Shown: piece after piece, positions 49,479 to 51,489 of the stretch
Numbering within the stretch: the first letter of the stretch is position 1
Layout of the letters: each line of letters opens with the position of its first letter
Source: Candidatus Kurthia equi
Lineage (GTDB): Bacteria > Bacillota > Bacilli > Bacillales_A > Planococcaceae
Reading direction: 5' to 3'
Length of the DNA stretch: 51,489 nucleotides
Assembly: GCA_018065935.1 (NCBI GenBank)
Contig: JAGHSJ010000209.1
Coordinates: 1 to 51,489, forward strand
Notes under the pieces: generated by a model
The model's input: only the letters and a program-made list of their open reading frames with translations
Database searches by the model: none
Told to the model about the DNA's origin: nothing
Made by a program: the position numbers and the translations under genes

Positions 49479-50207
49479 ATGTCTATAAAATCAGATCATC
49501 GTCATTTGTATCTGCAGGTGATTGATCATTTGAAAGCTGATATTGAGGCAGGTATTTTCAAGGAGAATGAAAAGCTACCTTCTGAATTTGAACTTTCAAA
49601 ATCACTTGGAGTCAGTCGTGCAACACTCCGTGAAGCACTGAGACTGTTGGAAGAGGAAAATATCATTATTCGTCGACACGGAGTTGGTACGTTCGTCAAT
49701 CCAAAGCCAGTGTTTACCTCTGGTATTGAGCAACTTACGAGCATCTCATCTATGATAATGGATGCTGGTATGGAGCCAGGAACTATCTATTTAAGTTCCG
49801 AAAAAACCATTTCGAATGAAGAAGATATTAAACGCTTTCAATGCAATGAAGATGAATCTATATTAACGATTAAACGTGTTCGCACCGCGAATAATGAGCC
49901 AGTCGTTTATTGTGTAGATCAGGTCCCGAGTGCATTTATGCCAAAGGATTTTGAGAAGCGCTATGATTCTTCAATATTTTCTGCATTAGAAGAAACAGGA
50001 GATGTGCATGTAGCGTATGCAGTTACATATATTGATCCGCTAGGATACCATCCTGAAGTTTCTTCAGTTTTAAAAAGTGAGCAGGACGCTTCATTGCTCT
50101 TGTTAACTCAGTTACATTACGATGATAACGATCGTGTGGTACTGTATTCAAAAAACTATTTTAGAGCTGATAAATTCAGCTTTCATGTAGTAAGAAAACG
50201 CGTTTAG
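49479..50207 (+). CDS. GntR/HutC-family transcriptional regulator
   Basis: Repressor-type protein of 242 aa. The N-terminal winged HTH (8-76; YLQVIDHLKADIEAGIFKENEKLPSEFELSKSLGVSRATLREAL) is followed by a UTRA ligand-binding domain (about 95-238). It lies 61 bp before the BMP lipoprotein gene and probably controls nucleoside uptake in answer to a small ligand; the ligand is unknown. RBS GGTGGTGA. Confidence 0.9.
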   Translation: MSIKSDHRHLYLQVIDHLKADIEAGIFKENEKLPSEFELSKSLGVSRATLREALRLLEEENIIIRRHGVGTFVNPKPVFTSGIEQLTSISSMIMDAGMEPGTIYLSSEKTISNEEDIKRFQCNEDESILTIKRVRTANNEPVVYCVDQVPSAFMPKDFEKRYDSSIFSALEETGDVHVAYAVTYIDPLGYHPEVSSVLKSEQDASLLLLTQLHYDDNDRVVLYSKNYFRADKFSFHVVRKRV

Positions 50208-50268
50208 CATCAACAATTCATTCCTGCTATCGAAAATACAACTAATTACTTTTTGGGAGGACTCCAAA

Positions 50269-51330
50269 ATGAAAAAGCGTAACTTAGGTTTAGCACTATC
50301 GGCTGTATTAGCTTCAGGTACTTTATTAGCTGCTTGTGGTTCAGACGATGCAAAGAAAGACGAAAAATCAGGTAACAAAGATGCATTCTCAGTTGCAATG
50401 GTAACTGATACAGGCGGTATCGATGACAAATCATTTAACCAATCAACTTGGGAAGGTCTACAAGCTTTTGGTGAAGAAAATGATATGAAAAAAGGCGACG
50501 GTGGCTTCGATTACTTACAATCTAAAAGTGATTCAGATTTCACAACTAACATTAACAACTTAGTACGTCGTGATTTTGATTTAGTATTTGCTGTAGGTTT
50601 CAAATTACATGATTCAGTTGAACAAGTTGCAAAACAACAAAAAGACGCTAAATTAGCAATTATTGATGAAGTAGTAGAAGGCTATGACAACGTAACTTCG
50701 ATTATGTTTAAAGCTAACGAAGCATCATACCTTGCAGGTGTAGCAGCTGCTCTTCAATCTAAAACTGGTAAAGTTGGCTTTATCGGTGGTATGGAAGGCC
50801 CAGTAATCGGCGGTTTCCAAGCAGGTTTTGAAGCAGGTGTTAAAGCTGCAGATCCAAAAGTAAAAGTTGACGTTCAATATGCAGGTTCATTCGGTGATGC
50901 TGCGAAAGGTCAAACAATCGCTAAACGTATGTACGATGGTGGCGCGGATATTATCTTCCACGCAGCAGGTGGTACTGGTAACGGTTTATTCACAGAAGCT
51001 AAAGAACGTAAGAAAAAAGATGCTAAAGCAGACGTATGGGCAATCGGTGTTGACCGTGACCAATATGATGAAGGTAAAGTAGGCGATACAAACATCGTTT
51101 TAACTTCAGTATTAAAACGTGTTGATATTGCTGCTAAAGACGTTGCACAATTAGCTAAAGACGATAAATTCCCTGGTGGCGAAACAATCACTTATGGTCT
51201 TAAAGACAATGGTGTTGATTTAGCTGATTCTCATGGCGCTATTACTGACGAAACTCAGAAAAAAGTGGATGAGTTCAAAGAGAAAATTGTTGCTGGCGAG
51301 ATTGAAGTTCCAGAACTTCCAGCAAAATAG
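50269..51330 (+). CDS. BMP-family nucleoside-binding lipoprotein (ABC transporter)
   Basis: Substrate-binding lipoprotein of 353 aa of the Bmp/Med/PnrA family, which mostly bind purine nucleosides (B. subtilis NupN is a homologue). Lipobox LLAAC with lipidated C23. Mature protein shows VTDTGGIDDKSFNQSTWEGL, GFKLHDSVEQVAKQQ, GFIGGMEGPVIGGFQAGFEAG and HAAGGTGNGLF. RBS GGGAGG, codon use of a highly expressed gene. ATPase and permease genes would be expected past the right edge. Confidence 0.94.
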   Translation: MKKRNLGLALSAVLASGTLLAACGSDDAKKDEKSGNKDAFSVAMVTDTGGIDDKSFNQSTWEGLQAFGEENDMKKGDGGFDYLQSKSDSDFTTNINNLVRRDFDLVFAVGFKLHDSVEQVAKQQKDAKLAIIDEVVEGYDNVTSIMFKANEASYLAGVAAALQSKTGKVGFIGGMEGPVIGGFQAGFEAGVKAADPKVKVDVQYAGSFGDAAKGQTIAKRMYDGGADIIFHAAGGTGNGLFTEAKERKKKDAKADVWAIGVDRDQYDEGKVGDTNIVLTSVLKRVDIAAKDVAQLAKDDKFPGGETITYGLKDNGVDLADSHGAITDETQKKVDEFKEKIVAGEIEVPELPAK

Positions 51331-51348
51331 TTTTTTAGCAAGATTATT

Positions 51349-51380
51349 CATCATGGAGGAGCACTCCTCCATGGTGTTTT
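51349..51380 (+). terminator. Terminator after the BMP gene
   Basis: A 13-bp stem around CATGGAGGAG / CTCCTCCATG with a 2-nt loop is followed by TTTTT. Typical of hairpins that raise binding-protein mRNA over the downstream ABC genes. The remaining bases to the edge are very AT-rich and hold no visible gene. Confidence 0.88.
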
Positions 51381-51489
51381 TACTCTAAAAATTAATAGAA
51401 GCTTACATATATCGTTTATATATTTTAGCTTGTGTTAATTTTTTAACCAATGTTAATTTATTTATTTATTACTATATATAGCCTGAAGG

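Overview
The window looks like the core chromosome of a low-GC, motile Gram-positive rod of the order Bacillales, most like the Planococcaceae (the Lysinibacillus / Solibacillus / Rummeliibacillus / Kurthia group). This rests on gene order that matches the Bacillus fla/che, rpsB, nusA-infB and dap loci, AT-rich codon use, strong AGGAGG-type ribosome binding sites and RNase J2. The genus is inferred, not proven. Every real gene is on the + strand, and no rRNA, tRNA, CRISPR array, prophage or insertion sequence was seen.

Region 1 (1-15461) is the 3' half of the fla/che operon. It runs from the C-terminal part of fliY (with a Met/Gln repeat linker) through cheY, the flagellar export genes fliO-P-Q-R-flhB-flhA, the placement GTPase and ATPase flhF-flhG, the chemotaxis genes cheB-A-W-C-D and a small membrane ORF. 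A terminator follows, and sigD then has its own apparent promoter, followed by a small conserved-looking ORF and swrB.

Region 2 (15462-29623) carries translation and envelope genes: rpsB-tsf-pyrH-frr, then uppS-cdsA-dxr-rseP-proS and polC. A 565-bp gap between frr and uppS holds a tandem copy of a ~95-bp hairpin-forming repeat.

Region 3 (29624-39966) is the rimP-nusA-rnpM-ylxQ-infB-ylxP-rbfA-truB-ribF cluster, then rpsO and pnp. It has a promoter plus an attenuator-like hairpin before rimP, a structured 187-nt spacer before infB, and an S15-type leader before rpsO. IF2 seems to lack the N-terminal subdomain present in Bacillus IF2.

Region 4 (39983-51489) has the peptidase gene mlpA, asd-dapA (without dapG or the dipicolinate synthase genes found here in Bacillus subtilis), a stand-alone Fe-S PD-(D/E)XK nuclease, rnjB, ftsK/spoIIIE, and a GntR regulator followed by a BMP-family nucleoside-binding lipoprotein.

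Most of the content is ordinary and well known. The best candidates for something undescribed are non-coding: the pseudoknot-capable spacer before infB (with the loss of an IF2 subdomain), the frr-uppS repeat, and the structured leaders before rpsB and polC.
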